A stretch of DNA of 64,000 nucleotides from Thermoguttaceae bacterium (GCA_017434455.1 JAFRFG010000036.1:1-64000); one strand, 5' to 3'. Counted from the first letter of the stretch, positions 24,439 to 34,900 are shown. The notes: generated by a model not told the origin, from the sequence alone. Numbers and translations: made by a program.

Positions 24439-27249
24439 ATGAAACGCGTCAAACAAAGCTCCGTTCTTTACCCGGTTTTCGCTTTTTTAGCGGTCTTCTT
24501 CCCTTCCCTCTCGGCGGAAGAAAAAGCCCCCGACCCGCTGACTCTGGTCCCCTACCGGGTCTGCGAGCGAACCGGCGGGGCCCATGTGCCGCTGGAAAGC
24601 GACTGGCTCTTCGGCGCGGCCGAGACCTTCCCGAAGACCGCCGAGGAGGCCGCCGCGGTCGACCGCTGGCGAACGATGCCCCGGCCGATGAGCGTCGAGA
24701 AGGCGCTTTCGCTCTTCGACAATCTTCCCGATCCGTACGAGCATCTCAACTCGGCCCTGTACGACGGACTCCACACCAAGAGCTGGTGCTTCAAAAAGAC
24801 GTTTACCCTTCCCCCCCGCGAGGAGGAAGGATACGTTTATCTCTCGTTCGAGGGGGTCGATTACTACTCGGCCGTCTGGCTCAACGGTCAGCCGCTGGGA
24901 CGGCACGAGGGGATGTTCGGCGGCCCGGTCTTTGAGATTTCATCCCTTTTGAACCGGGAGGGGGAAAACACCCTTCTGGCAGCGGTCGACTCGGCGCTGC
25001 GGCGCGAGCCGGAGGTCTCCGGCTTTAAGGTCGGTCACGCGATCAAGCCGTGGGGGACCGCCGGCGGCGACAACGCCAAGCCGTTCTTCTCGTGCGGCCT
25101 TTGGCGCGGCGCGCGGATAGACATTGTTCCGAAAACCCATCTGGAGCGCCCCTATCTGACGACCGTAAGCGCCGACGAAGACAAGGCGCTTCTGCGTCTT
25201 CAGACCGAGATCCTCTGCGGCGTCGATTCGACGAAACTCCTTCTTCACCCGGCGAAGAACCGCCAGCTGATCGATCTTTCCGACGGGGGCTCCCCGCGCG
25301 CGGCAAGCGACGATACCCGGCCGTACAGCGTTCGCGTTACCCTCACCGGCGCGGGGGAAAGCCGCAGCGAGGAGTTCCCCGTCGACGTCCGGCCGGGGCG
25401 CGGCTGGTTCCAAACCGATCTGACCGTTCCCCGCCCCGCCTTGTGGTACCCCAACCGGATCGGCTCACAGCCGCTTTACCGCGTCACGGTGGAGCTGTCG
25501 CGCGGCGGGGAAATCATCGACCGTATCGCCTTCCCCTTCGGGATTCGAACCGTCGAGTGGATCGATACCCCCGGCCCGCGCCTGGCGGACCGCTGGGGAA
25601 AATGGCAATGCGTCGTCAACGGCAAAAAGTTCTTCGTCAAGGGTATCAACTGGATCCCGATCGACGCGCTGCTCGACCTGCCGAAAGAGAAATACCGCTG
25701 GTACCTTCAAATGGCCGCCGACGCGGGCATCGAGATGATCCGCGTCTGGGGACCGGGGCTGCGCGAGTCGGACGAGTTCTACGATCTGTGCGACGAGCTG
25801 GGACTGATGGTCTGGCAGGACTTTCCGCTCGGCAACGCCGACGCCTCCCCCTGGCCGCAGGACGTCTGGGAAGAGCAGGCGCTGCTGACGATCTTCCGGC
25901 TGCGCAACCGCGCCTCGCTGGCCGTCTGGTGCGGGGGGAACGAGTTCAATCCCTACTGCCCGGGGAACAGCGCCCTGATCGGTATTTTGGAACGGTCGCT
26001 GGCGATCTTCGATCCGTCCCGAAAATTCCTCCGGACCTCTCCCGACGAGGGTTCGTTCCACTGCTACCCCAATATGGACCCAACCTGGTACAAGAAGCGT
26101 TTCGCCGACTACCCGGCGATGGCCGAAAGCGGGATCCACTCGGTCGCGGCGGCGCGCACGTTAAAAAGCGGGATCATCGATACCGAGGAATTCGACCATA
26201 TCGGGACGATGTACGACGAGAGCTTCCGGGAACTTTGTCCCGAGTCGCTCCACCACTTTGTCGAATATATCCCCTCGCGCATTCCGAGGATGCTCAGCCG
26301 CGCCTCGCACTTCGCCGATATGAAAGAGCCGACCCTCGACGATATGGCGCTGGCGACTCAGCTGGGCGCGGGGGAATTCTACCAGCTTCTCTCCGAGGGG
26401 ATGCAGGGGAACTACCCGACGACGGCGCTGATGCTCCCGTGGGTCTTCGCCCGCAGCTGGCCGGTCGTCTCGGCGGTTCAGCTCGTCGACGGGGTCGGAC
26501 AGCCGGCCGCCCCCTACTACTTCCTCAAGCGGACCTACGAGCCGATCCACGTCTGCTTCGACTTGGACCGACTTCTGTGGCGCCCCGGGGAAACTTTTAG
26601 CGCGGGGGTGAAGATATTAAACCTCGATACCGGCGCCGCCGGAGAAGGTAATCTGCGCGTCGAAATCCTCAGCGACCGATTCGAGCCGCTTCACCGGTGG
26701 GAGGCCCCCTGCGCGTGGGACGCCGCCCCGTCGGCCGCCCGCGCCGCTCTGGACGACTGGACGATTCCGGCCGATTACATCGATCGGTTCTTCTTTGTCG
26801 TCGCCGAGCTGTACCAAGGGGAGACATTGATCTCCCGTTCGGTCCTGATGCCCCGCGTCTTCGAGACGATGAGCGACGGGGAGTTCTATGAAAAATACAT
26901 TAGTGAACCGACCCCCTGGCCGACGATGGAAACGGGGACGCCGCTGAAAACGGCGCTGGCCCGCGGCCCCCAAACCACCCTCGCGTGCGAGCAGCTCGCG
27001 CGCGAAACACGGATCGACGGCCGGTACCGAATCACCTCCCTGCGCGTAAAGGTCTCCAACCTCGGGGAGGTCCCCTCTCCGGTCACCTGTCTCGATCTGG
27101 AAGAAATCGGCCCGGTCTTTTACGCGCAGGACGATTTCTTCTATCTGCCGGCCGGCCAGACCAGGGAGCTGACGCTGACCGTCCGCGAGGACGCCGACCG
27201 ACAGCCGCGGCCGCTCAGGCCGCTGGTCCGCTCGTGGAACGCGCGGTGA
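24439..27249 (+). CDS. Secreted glycoside hydrolase family 2 protein (beta-mannosidase-like)
   Basis: 936 residues with signal peptide (YPVFAFLAVFFPSLSAEE). The N-terminal sugar-binding domain has YVYLSFEGVDYYSAVWLNGQ, a hallmark of mannosidase-type GH2 enzymes. The barrel begins KKFFVKGINWIPIDALLD, and the acid/base is E502 in VWCGGNEFNPYC. The nucleophile is probably the Glu in HHFVEYIPSRIP, which sits where mannosidases have a SEFGxQSxP-type motif. Clade resemblance is to beta-mannosidases and exo-beta-glucosaminidases. The ATG at 24439 has an AGGA ribosome site. It follows the other GH2 gene and closes the apparent operon. Confidence 0.85.
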   Translation: MKRVKQSSVLYPVFAFLAVFFPSLSAEEKAPDPLTLVPYRVCERTGGAHVPLESDWLFGAAETFPKTAEEAAAVDRWRTMPRPMSVEKALSLFDNLPDPYEHLNSALYDGLHTKSWCFKKTFTLPPREEEGYVYLSFEGVDYYSAVWLNGQPLGRHEGMFGGPVFEISSLLNREGENTLLAAVDSALRREPEVSGFKVGHAIKPWGTAGGDNAKPFFSCGLWRGARIDIVPKTHLERPYLTTVSADEDKALLRLQTEILCGVDSTKLLLHPAKNRQLIDLSDGGSPRAASDDTRPYSVRVTLTGAGESRSEEFPVDVRPGRGWFQTDLTVPRPALWYPNRIGSQPLYRVTVELSRGGEIIDRIAFPFGIRTVEWIDTPGPRLADRWGKWQCVVNGKKFFVKGINWIPIDALLDLPKEKYRWYLQMAADAGIEMIRVWGPGLRESDEFYDLCDELGLMVWQDFPLGNADASPWPQDVWEEQALLTIFRLRNRASLAVWCGGNEFNPYCPGNSALIGILERSLAIFDPSRKFLRTSPDEGSFHCYPNMDPTWYKKRFADYPAMAESGIHSVAAARTLKSGIIDTEEFDHIGTMYDESFRELCPESLHHFVEYIPSRIPRMLSRASHFADMKEPTLDDMALATQLGAGEFYQLLSEGMQGNYPTTALMLPWVFARSWPVVSAVQLVDGVGQPAAPYYFLKRTYEPIHVCFDLDRLLWRPGETFSAGVKILNLDTGAAGEGNLRVEILSDRFEPLHRWEAPCAWDAAPSAARAALDDWTIPADYIDRFFFVVAELYQGETLISRSVLMPRVFETMSDGEFYEKYISEPTPWPTMETGTPLKTALARGPQTTLACEQLARETRIDGRYRITSLRVKVSNLGEVPSPVTCLDLEEIGPVFYAQDDFFYLPAGQTRELTLTVREDADRQPRPLRPLVRSWNAR

Positions 27250-27364
27250 AGCGTTCCCTCTGACCGCCCTGGGGTGTTCGATAACATTCATTTCCGGTAA
27301 AATTCATTTTCATTAAATATCCTTTGGTGCCAAGCGCCGCAGTCATTTGAAGGGAGATACGATA

Positions 27365-28237
27365 ATGAAAGCCCCTACCGTTCGTCGGATCGTCCTCTTC
27401 GCGGTCGTCGCCGTTTTGGCGGTCGGGCCGCTGGTCATACGCTCCCTGAAAAAAGGACAGCCCCTTTTCTCGCCGGACGGGGCGCCTTACGATAGAATCT
27501 CGGTGGACCCCGGATCGATCCAAACCGATCTGTCCCCCGAGGAGCTTCAGCGCGCCTTCGATACGCTCTCGGCCGAGCGGGAGAGGTGGCTGCGGTTCCG
27601 TGGGGTCTCGGGGAAGATCAAAATCATCGAGGGGGGGACCGAGACCGAAGACGCCGACGCCGAGCCGGTCTGCGAGGGGTTTGTCCGGCTGACGCTGGAC
27701 AAGATTCATCTCGACGGCAATCTGAGGGTCTTTCCCTTTACCTCCAAGTTGGTCTTCTCAAAGGCAAAAGACGGCCGGCCGCTGACGGAATTTACCTTAG
27801 ACCGCGGCAAAAATCGCCGCCATACCAAAGGCGAGAAAATCGAGGGCTTGGAACCGGACGATCTCTCGCAGCTGCTGCCGATCCCGCTGGAAATAATGGC
27901 GGGATTCTCCAACCCGATCCTGCGCCAAATTTTCCCCTATTGGACAGTGAAACAAGTTTCTCCCGATCACTGGCTCTTTCTCCCCGCGGAGGAGACCCCG
28001 TCCATCGGGTTTTTCCTCCCGGAATTAGAGTTTGACGGGGGACACCTGGTGAGGTTCGTCTCCAAACATATGGAGGGGCAGCCGTTTACGGAGATCACGT
28101 TCGGCTCCCACGTCGAGTCGAACGGCTTTTATTATCCCAGCCGAATCCATGAGGCGGGCAACCCCAACGGGGACGAATCGGTCGAGGAAGCCCATTTCAC
28201 CATCCTGCTGTCGGACATCGAGGTTATGGTGGAGTAA
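27365..28237 (+). CDS. Secreted or N-anchored protein, member of a tandem pair
   Basis: 290 residues from the ATG at 27365, where AGGGAG lies at 27351-27356. One N-terminal hydrophobic segment (IVLFAVVAVLAVGPLVI) probably anchors the protein, followed by a beta-rich domain. It is clearly homologous to the next gene: both share LSPEELQ, AERE-WLRFRGVSG, FVSK-MEGQPF and FGSHVESNGFYYPSRIH. The sequence WLRFRGVSGKIKI and the overall strand pattern hint at a LolA/LolB-like carrier fold, but this is by eye. No enzyme motif is visible. It begins a run of duplicated genes extending to 31762. Confidence 0.72.
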   Translation: MKAPTVRRIVLFAVVAVLAVGPLVIRSLKKGQPLFSPDGAPYDRISVDPGSIQTDLSPEELQRAFDTLSAERERWLRFRGVSGKIKIIEGGTETEDADAEPVCEGFVRLTLDKIHLDGNLRVFPFTSKLVFSKAKDGRPLTEFTLDRGKNRRHTKGEKIEGLEPDDLSQLLPIPLEIMAGFSNPILRQIFPYWTVKQVSPDHWLFLPAEETPSIGFFLPELEFDGGHLVRFVSKHMEGQPFTEITFGSHVESNGFYYPSRIHEAGNPNGDESVEEAHFTILLSDIEVMVE

Positions 28238-28288
28238 ATGATAAGCCGGAACCATTCTTGAAAAAAACAGGGGCGCTGCCAAAATAGG

Positions 28289-28317
28289 TTGACAATTAAA
28301 CCGGGCATTCCTACAAT
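28289..28317 (+). promoter_or_regulatory. Promoter (TTGACA-N17-TACAAT)
   Basis: Consensus TTGACA at 28289-28294 and TACAAT at 28312-28317 with exactly 17 nt between them, about 100 nt before the next start. It gives the second member of the pair its own promoter. Confidence 0.8.
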
Positions 28318-28418
28318 GGACATAGATGTAGTTCGGTTTTTTTGAGACGTTTTCCGCCGGGAGAAAGCGTATTTCTCTTTGTGCTAACCGCTGTCGTTAA
28401 CTTGAAGGAGATAAAAAA

Positions 28419-29300
28419 ATGGACGCGAAAGTTTCCAGACGAGCCGCCTTGGGGGTGATTATTGCCGCTCTGGCGGCGGGCCCGTTTGTGATACGCTCTT
28501 TGCGAAAGAAAAAACCGAACCTCTCCCCCGACGAGGCCCCCTACGACAATACCATTTCGGTCAATCCCGACTTAGTACAAACGGAACTTTCTCCCGAGGA
28601 ACTGCAGGACGCTTTGAATATGGTTCTCGCCGAGCGGGAGATGTGGCTGCGGTTCCGGGGGGTCTCGGGGACGATCCAAGTGATCTCGGGGAAAACCGAG
28701 GCCGACGTCGATGCCGCCGAGCCGGCCTGCGAGGGGTTTGCCCGGCTGACGTTGGACAACGTTCATCTCGACGGCGATCTGAAGGTCTATCCCTTTGCCA
28801 TAAAGTTCACCTTCTCGGAATCAAAGGACGGCGAGCCGCTGATCGAATCTACCTTGGACCGCAACAATAATATTCGCCAGACCAAGGGAGAGAATGTTGA
28901 GGGGCTGGAACCGGACTTTGTCGCCCAGCTGCTGACGACCCCGCTGGAGATCTTCGCGGCGATCCCCAATCAGGCCATTCGCGATGTTCTTTCCTGCTCG
29001 CTTTGGAACGTAAAAAAAGATTCTCCCGATCACCTGGTCTTTGAGCCGACAAACGAACTCAACGCCGATGGCTTTTTCGCCCCGGAAATGGAGTTCGATC
29101 AAGGCCACTTCGCGAAGTTTGTCTCCAAACGGATGGAGGGGCAGCCGTTTACGGTGTTCACGTTCGGCTCCCACGTCGAGTCGAACGGTTTTTACTATCC
29201 CAGCCGGATCCATTTCACGCTTGACCCCAACGGGAACGATTCTGTCGAGCAGACCCATCTCACCATCCTTCTGTCGGACATCGAGGTCATAGTGGAGTAA
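28419..29300 (+). CDS. Secreted or N-anchored protein, second member of the tandem pair
   Basis: 293 residues, paralogous along its whole length to the preceding gene (shared RSLRKKKPNLSPDEAPYDN-type start, MWLRFRGVSGTIQVISG, FVSKRMEGQPFTVFTFGSHV). The N terminus carries Arg residues before a hydrophobic helix (LGVIIAALAAGPFVI). AAGGAG precedes the ATG at 28419. The central part has diverged more than the ends. It has its own promoter and may be transcribed with the membrane-protein gene starting 39 nt after its stop. Function unknown. Confidence 0.74.
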   Translation: MDAKVSRRAALGVIIAALAAGPFVIRSLRKKKPNLSPDEAPYDNTISVNPDLVQTELSPEELQDALNMVLAEREMWLRFRGVSGTIQVISGKTEADVDAAEPACEGFARLTLDNVHLDGDLKVYPFAIKFTFSESKDGEPLIESTLDRNNNIRQTKGENVEGLEPDFVAQLLTTPLEIFAAIPNQAIRDVLSCSLWNVKKDSPDHLVFEPTNELNADGFFAPEMEFDQGHFAKFVSKRMEGQPFTVFTFGSHVESNGFYYPSRIHFTLDPNGNDSVEQTHLTILLSDIEVIVE

Positions 29301-29339
29301 AGGGATCGAGGCGCGGTAAAATAAGGAACAGGCATTATC

Positions 29340-30437
29340 ATGATAAAGGTGCTCCATTTCATCTACTACCCGCTGATGAATCTCTTGTGGATCATCTTGG
29401 GTATCCTTTGTCTTTTGAAGGCGACGCGCTCGAGCGTTCTCCTTTCGCCGACTCCTGAGGTACGCCGAATCAAGGTGATCTATTACTACCTATGCGCCGT
29501 CATCCTGCTGGTCTTCCTGGGGACTACAATCGCCCTCCTATCCTTTTGTCGGAAATATGACACATTTCAGGAATATATCTCGTCGCACACTATTTTAAAA
29601 ATGCTTCTCGATCACTTTCAGTGGTATATCGCGCCGGTCTACTGTGCCTTATCCATCGGTTTCAATCAATGGATTCACAGACGGACTTCTGTGACACAAA
29701 GCGATTCCGGGCATCGTATCGCCTCTTTGGACAAGTACGTTGACCTCGCCTATCTCGCGGCGATGGCAAGCGTGTTTTGCGCCTTCGTGCCGCCGATCCT
29801 CTATTTCTCTTTGTTCTACTCCGGTCTGCTGTTTTTTCTCCCCTATGTATTCTCGTTCCTTTTCGCCGCGCTCGTCTGGGGACTGTATCGGTTCCACCAC
29901 CGCCGAATGCTCCCCCTGCTGCGCGGCGGGGAAACGGCCCTTTCGCCTCAGAGCGAAGATTTCCGCGGAAAGCGGAATTGGGGTGTTTTCTTTGGGGATA
30001 TTGCCATCATCGGGTTCACTCTCCTGCCGGTGGAATATTTCTCCTTCTTTGATGTAATAGCCCTGTTTTCCCCTCACTCCGATCAGTTCGAAGTCTCCGC
30101 GCTGTGCACGGCCGCGTCCGTTGCTTTTGTCTGCGTTCTCTTCCTCACGATCGGCTTGTGGAGCGGGATTCCGGGAAAGCGTTATTTAACGTTCATCGCC
30201 GTTGGGGTTTCCGTGATTGTTTTCGACATTGTTTGTCTCGGTACGCTTCGGCATACGTACCCCCCCGAGATGCGTTCTTACGTGATCAATTATCCGCTCT
30301 TCTACCACGGAATCACGTTGCTGTGCACCTTCGGAAGTTTGATCGTCTCGGGAATCGTGGGCTTCGTCGATTACCGCCTCCGCGCCGGCCGGCAATCAAA
30401 CCAAACGCCCCCGGAGCAGGCGCCGATCGGGGAATAA
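29340..30437 (+). CDS. Polytopic membrane protein, first of a tandem pair
   Basis: 365 residues with about eight hydrophobic segments, for example LLWIILGILCLLKAT, VILLVFLGTTIALLSF and GLLFFLPYVFSFLFAAL. It is paralogous to the gene at 30701: both contain the phrase RNWGVF followed by a helix, arginine-rich loops (YRFHHRRMLPLLRGGE against VYRRVIPLPRGE), and a C-terminal tail with RQS-x-x-TPP. No catalytic or transporter signature is apparent. AAGGA lies about 12 nt upstream. It follows the secreted pair with a 39-nt gap, so it may be co-transcribed with it. Function unknown. Confidence 0.72.
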   Translation: MIKVLHFIYYPLMNLLWIILGILCLLKATRSSVLLSPTPEVRRIKVIYYYLCAVILLVFLGTTIALLSFCRKYDTFQEYISSHTILKMLLDHFQWYIAPVYCALSIGFNQWIHRRTSVTQSDSGHRIASLDKYVDLAYLAAMASVFCAFVPPILYFSLFYSGLLFFLPYVFSFLFAALVWGLYRFHHRRMLPLLRGGETALSPQSEDFRGKRNWGVFFGDIAIIGFTLLPVEYFSFFDVIALFSPHSDQFEVSALCTAASVAFVCVLFLTIGLWSGIPGKRYLTFIAVGVSVIVFDIVCLGTLRHTYPPEMRSYVINYPLFYHGITLLCTFGSLIVSGIVGFVDYRLRAGRQSNQTPPEQAPIGE

Positions 30438-30514
30438 GCGGCGGGGGAAGAATAACCTTTTCTCGCGCGCCGCGGGGTTTTTCGAAAAGTTCGAGGAAAA
30501 TCCCCGCAAAGACG

Positions 30515-30543
30515 TTGACAAAGAAATAACGCGCACCTACAAT
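30515..30543 (+). promoter_or_regulatory. Promoter (TTGACA-N17-TACAAT)
   Basis: TTGACA at 30515-30520, TACAAT at 30538-30543, spacing 17. The start point would be near 30550, leaving a leader of about 150 nt before the next gene. Confidence 0.8.
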
Positions 30544-30560
30544 GAAAAGTTGGCGTACGG

Positions 30561-30574
30561 CGGGGAATTCCCCG
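30561..30574. promoter_or_regulatory. 14-bp perfect palindrome just after the transcription start (possible operator)
   Basis: CGGGGAATTCCCCG is its own reverse complement and lies about 11-25 nt after the predicted start of transcription. Its position suits a repressor site or an early leader hairpin. Confidence 0.35.
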
Positions 30575-30632
30575 CGCGGCGCGCCCCTTCGCCCCGACCG
30601 GGAATGACGGAACCCTATTCGGTCGGGCCGTC

Positions 30633-30652
30633 CCGCCTTGCGGCGGTTTTTT
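30633..30652 (+). terminator. Terminator-like hairpin in the leader of the second polytopic gene (possible attenuator)
   Basis: Stem CCGCC/GGCGG with loop TTGC, followed by six T residues, lies between the promoter and the coding start at 30701. A second 8-bp inverted repeat (CCCGACCG at 30593-30600, CGGTCGGG at 30620-30627) lies just upstream. This order of promoter, hairpin, terminator and gene fits attenuation. Confidence 0.45.
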
Positions 30653-30700
30653 CCGATCCGATCGGTTCGGTGAACAATCAATGAATAAGGAGTGTTGGTT

Positions 30701-31762
30701 ATGACCACGGCGCAAATGGTGATCGGCTTGCTCTTTGTTTCGCTGATGATCTTCCTGTTGACCCGTTCCCCTAAAAATCTCCGATCGTCGCTGCTGCTTT
30801 TGCCGACGCAAAGGCAGCGTCAAATCAAGGTGATCAGTTACTTCCTCTTCCCCATCGCGTGGCTGGCCGCCGTCGGTATTCTGACCGTTTGTTCGGCCGT
30901 CGTCCGTTCCTCCTTTTCGCAGCACTACCCCTTATACAGGAGTCTTTACCCTCTGGTAATATTCTTCCTTTTTCTCGCGGTCTATTTTGGCCTGCCCGTT
31001 CTCGTCAAAATCATACTCCCCCGGCAAACGTCCCTCCCCGCGAAAGACGATTCCGAACAAAACCCCGAGGCCTTGGATCGGTCTGTCGCCCGCGCCTATC
31101 GCGCGGGGGTCATTTCCGTACTGCTCACCTTGGTGCCGTTGGGCTTCGTCTGCGCCTTTTTCGCCTTGGCCGGCCGTCCCGGACCTTGGCGGGTGTTAAC
31201 GGTCCTGTTCCTCGTGATGGGCGGCGTGTTTGCCTGGGCGCTGAGCCGGGTCTACCGCCGCGTGATCCCGCTGCCGCGCGGCGAGTCCCCCCGCCGGCAA
31301 GAGAAGCGGAATTGGGGCGTCTTCCTCGGCGTGGCCGCCGTGGTGGGGCTTGCTCTCCTGTCGCTGGCGTATCAATGTTTGTCCTTTAACTCTTCGTATC
31401 CGCCGCTCGATTCACGGCTGTTTATGGTCGAGTCGGCTTTTTTCTGCTGCGTGATCTTCCTCGTGGCCGGTTTGTGGGGCGGAATTCCCTTGGCGGACCG
31501 CCGCGGGTTTATTCTCGTCGGTTTTTTGTTGTTTCTCGTGAATCTTTTCCTGCTTTGCCGGCCCGCGGATTCGCCGCAATCGGAACTCAACACGCTCTTG
31601 TGTCCGTTCTTCCCCAACGGGGCGATCCTGCTGGGCGCCTTCGCGAGCGTGATCGTCTCGGCGATCGCGGGCCTGGTCGGTTACCGCCGCGCCTGTCGGC
31701 AATCGGACGAAACGCCCCCCTCGGAACAAACCCTCGGCCCGGAGCGGCCCGAGAGAGTGTAA
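30701..31762 (+). CDS. Polytopic membrane protein, second of the tandem pair
   Basis: 353 residues from the ATG at 30701, with AGGAG just upstream. About eight membrane segments (LLFVSLMIFLLT, LYPLVIFFLFLAVYFGLPVL, GVFLGVAAVVGLALLSLAY and others) match the layout of the gene at 29340. Shared features include the motif RNWGVF, the loop VYRRVIPLPRGE, and the tail RQSDETPP. It has its own promoter with an intervening leader hairpin and ends before a strong terminator. No functional motif is recognised. Confidence 0.72.
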   Translation: MTTAQMVIGLLFVSLMIFLLTRSPKNLRSSLLLLPTQRQRQIKVISYFLFPIAWLAAVGILTVCSAVVRSSFSQHYPLYRSLYPLVIFFLFLAVYFGLPVLVKIILPRQTSLPAKDDSEQNPEALDRSVARAYRAGVISVLLTLVPLGFVCAFFALAGRPGPWRVLTVLFLVMGGVFAWALSRVYRRVIPLPRGESPRRQEKRNWGVFLGVAAVVGLALLSLAYQCLSFNSSYPPLDSRLFMVESAFFCCVIFLVAGLWGGIPLADRRGFILVGFLLFLVNLFLLCRPADSPQSELNTLLCPFFPNGAILLGAFASVIVSAIAGLVGYRRACRQSDETPPSEQTLGPERPERV

Positions 31763-31802
31763 CAAAGCCCTTGCCCGCTCACCGCGCGCCGGCATAAATA
31801 AG

Positions 31803-31835
31803 GCGGACCGTCCGCCGAGGATACGAACGGTCCGC
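31803..31835. repeat. 9-bp perfect inverted repeat
   Basis: GCGGACCGT at 31803-31811 and ACGGTCCGC at 31827-31835 with a 15-nt loop. It lies 41 nt after the membrane-protein stop, and is not followed by a T tract. Confidence 0.6.
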
Positions 31836-31887
31836 TGATGGAACGCAAGATAAACGCAACGGTAAACAAACGCCCAACGGCAGCACC

Positions 31888-31920
31888 CGGCGGCCGCCTA
31901 AAGGCAGCCGCCGTTTTTTT
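31888..31920 (+). terminator. Intrinsic terminator after the tandem membrane-protein genes
   Basis: Stem CGGCGGC/GCCGCCG with a 12-nt loop and seven T residues. The T run overlaps the stop codon of the convergent glycosidase gene. Confidence 0.8.
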
Positions 31921-34900
31921 ACCGCCGCTGCTGCTCCACCAGGATAAAGGGCCGCGTCAGCCCGTAGGGAATCAGGTCGTACCGGTCTCCCGCCGTCGGC
32001 TGGTCGGGGAACGCGTCGAAGTCGTCGTAGTAGCCCCGCTCGATGTAGTACTTCCCCTTGAAGTGCGGGCCGCACCAGTTCCGGGGGCAGGCGGTGAGAA
32101 TGACCTCGACGGTATTGGCCCCGTCTTCTAACAGATCGGTCACGTCGACTCGGCACGGCTCGCAGTAGACGACCCCCGCCTCTTGGCCGTTGACGCGGAC
32201 ATGAGCGGTCGCCGCGTTCCAGTCGACCCCCGGCTCGTGTCCGAGATAACCGAGCCGCGGCAGCTGCGCGAAATAGCGGCACGCGTCGTTCTTCTCGACG
32301 GTGAATGTTTCCCGATAGGCGACCCGATGGCCGTAGAACGGCATGCCAAGATGGGTCCACCACAGCGATTCGGGATCGTCGCTCCAGGCCTTCGGCGCCG
32401 CGGCGGTGATTTTAAACCCGTCGGACGTGTAAGCCACGTCGAAATCCCCCAGCAGATAGATCGGGACAATCTCGCAGAAGATATTCATCGTCTCCAGCGT
32501 AAGGGTGATCTGGTTTTCCCCCGCGCGGATCGCCGAACCGATATCGACCTTTTTCGCGCTGCGGTCGAACCACCAATCTTCCGACGGGGCGACCGTCTGG
32601 CCGTTGCACGAGATCTCCATCAAGCGCGGCTCTTCGACCACCGCGTAAAACGGCTTTTTACCGCCGTCGGCGAAGTACGATTCGTCGATCGTGAACTTCC
32701 ATCGGGTCTGGTACCCCGTCCCCGGTTCAAACTTCCGGTCGACCAATTCGCCCTTGCGCTGCGGAATATGGTACCACGGGTTACACTTATAACCGAAGTG
32801 CTCCCACATCTTTTTATCCAGCGCTCTGTAATACTGGTTTTCCGCCGCGATTTGGCCGTCAAGCACCAGGGTGCCGTAGTCGACGACCATCACGTTATCG
32901 TCGAGCCGCTCGATCGTCGGGGCGGCGTCGGGGGCGATGACTTTTTGGGTGAAGACAGGCGGCTTCCGCTCGGCGGCCGGCTGTGTCCCTTCTTTAAAGA
33001 CGAGGGCCAAAGAGCCGATCGCCGGAAGGGTCGCCTCGATTTCGACCCCCGCGCGGCCGCCGACGGTCACCGGCGTGATCGGGTAAGGGGCGACCTCGCC
33101 GGTGAACAGGTCGCAGCGCAGGACATCTTCCCAGCATTTATCGGCCGAGTCGGGGAAGACGCGGCATCGGAACGACCGCTCACCGTCGCGGTTGGAGTTG
33201 ACGAAGAAGAAAATCTCGCCGTCCTTGGTCTTCTTGCGCTGATGGTACAGCGCGGGGATCGAGAAAGCCCCCTCGGTCCCGTCGGCGCTTAAGAAGCGGG
33301 TCGAGCCGTTCCACGGCGTGGTTAAAAATTCGTCCCGGCCCGCCGTGTAGACCCCGCCGGGGAGCGTCACCGGGAAGCTCAGCCCGCTCGGCAGGGGACG
33401 GATCTTCTCGGGGTCGAACAGCCGCCGGAACCGCTCGGCCGCGCCGCTTTCGGCCGCGGGGGTTCCGCCGATGGTACCGGGGAGGGAACCGAGCAGAATG
33501 ACCGCCCCGCCGTTTTCGACGAACCGGGAAAGCAGATCGATCGTCGATTCCTCGATATTATCGAAGCACTCCGGCAGAACCACCCGGCGGTAACGCGCCG
33601 GGCCGATCGAAAGAATCCCCGCCTCCTTGGCCGAGCCGAGCTGGGCCATAATATTTTCGTTTCCGATCTCGTACTCGATTTGAGCCGCCTCGCACTTTTT
33701 AACAAGATCGCAGAACGACGAGGCGGTTTTTTCGCACAAGCTCCCCCGGTACAAATATTTCCACAGCGTCGTCGTCGGCTGAAGAATCAGCGTATCGACC
33801 GGTCGGCGCCCCTGCGACAGCAGGTAGCTGACCCGCTGATTGTACCGCAGCAGCAGGTGATAATCGGACCAATAGGGCATGTGGTAGAAGAGGGAAGGCC
33901 CCTCGTCGAATTTTCTTCCCCCCCGGACGGAGAACTGCGGGCCCATCTCCATCGGGTGCGTCACGCCGAGGACAAAGAGCCAGTCGGTGAGCCGCTTCAA
34001 ATCGGACGGCAGGATCCCCCAGCCCGCCGCGCCGCTGGTCTCGGCCGAGGCGCGCTGGCGGTTCGTCTGCGAGGCGACCGAGCCGAGTTCGCGAACCATT
34101 CGGTCGTTTCCCGCCTGTCCGTTCTGCGCGTCGCTCCATTGATTAAAGATCAGGTCGATGGCCGGCTGCTGCTCCCACACATAGAGCGAGGCGGCGTCGA
34201 CATTGTGCACCATCGAGGCCCAGAGATGCTCCTCGTAATGCCCGGTCGCGACAATATCGTGCTCTTCGCAGAATCGGAAGATCGGCTTCGACCAGCGCTG
34301 CACGATCAGATCGAGCAGGGTCGACAGATAGTGATGCCGCGCCTCGAAAGAAGTGACGGTCCTTCCGTCGGGCAGAACCGTATCGGCCCCGTCGCTGAGC
34401 AGGGGAAGAACCTCAAAAATCGAATAGCCGAATTTTTTCTCGAACCACTCGGGCAGATCGTCGGTCCACGGGAAGGGCCCGCAGCGGCACAGCGTCATCT
34501 CGTCGGTAAAGATACCCGGAATCGTTTTGCCGAACTCCCCGCCGGAATGTTTCAAATAGCCCTCGTGCGTCAGCTCGATGAATTTTTCGGTCACCCCCTT
34601 TTGCAGCATATCGCAGTAGACCCCTCCGGCGAGCCGATCCTCGCGTCCGGCGCGGTTTCGGACCACCAGCAGGGCATTCGGCTCGGTGACGCTCTTTTCT
34701 TTCACCTCTTGGGTGATATTCCGCCAGCGGTTATCCTCGCGGCGATAGACGGCGAGGGCATTTTCCGGCAGCGCGGTGTCGGTATCGACGGCAAGACCGG
34801 AGAACGCCAGGGAACTGGCCGCCGCCGTCGGAAGGGCCTCGATCAGCTTTCCCCCGGCGAAACCGGACGGCCAGGAGTACTCATCGTAGAGCCAAAGTTT

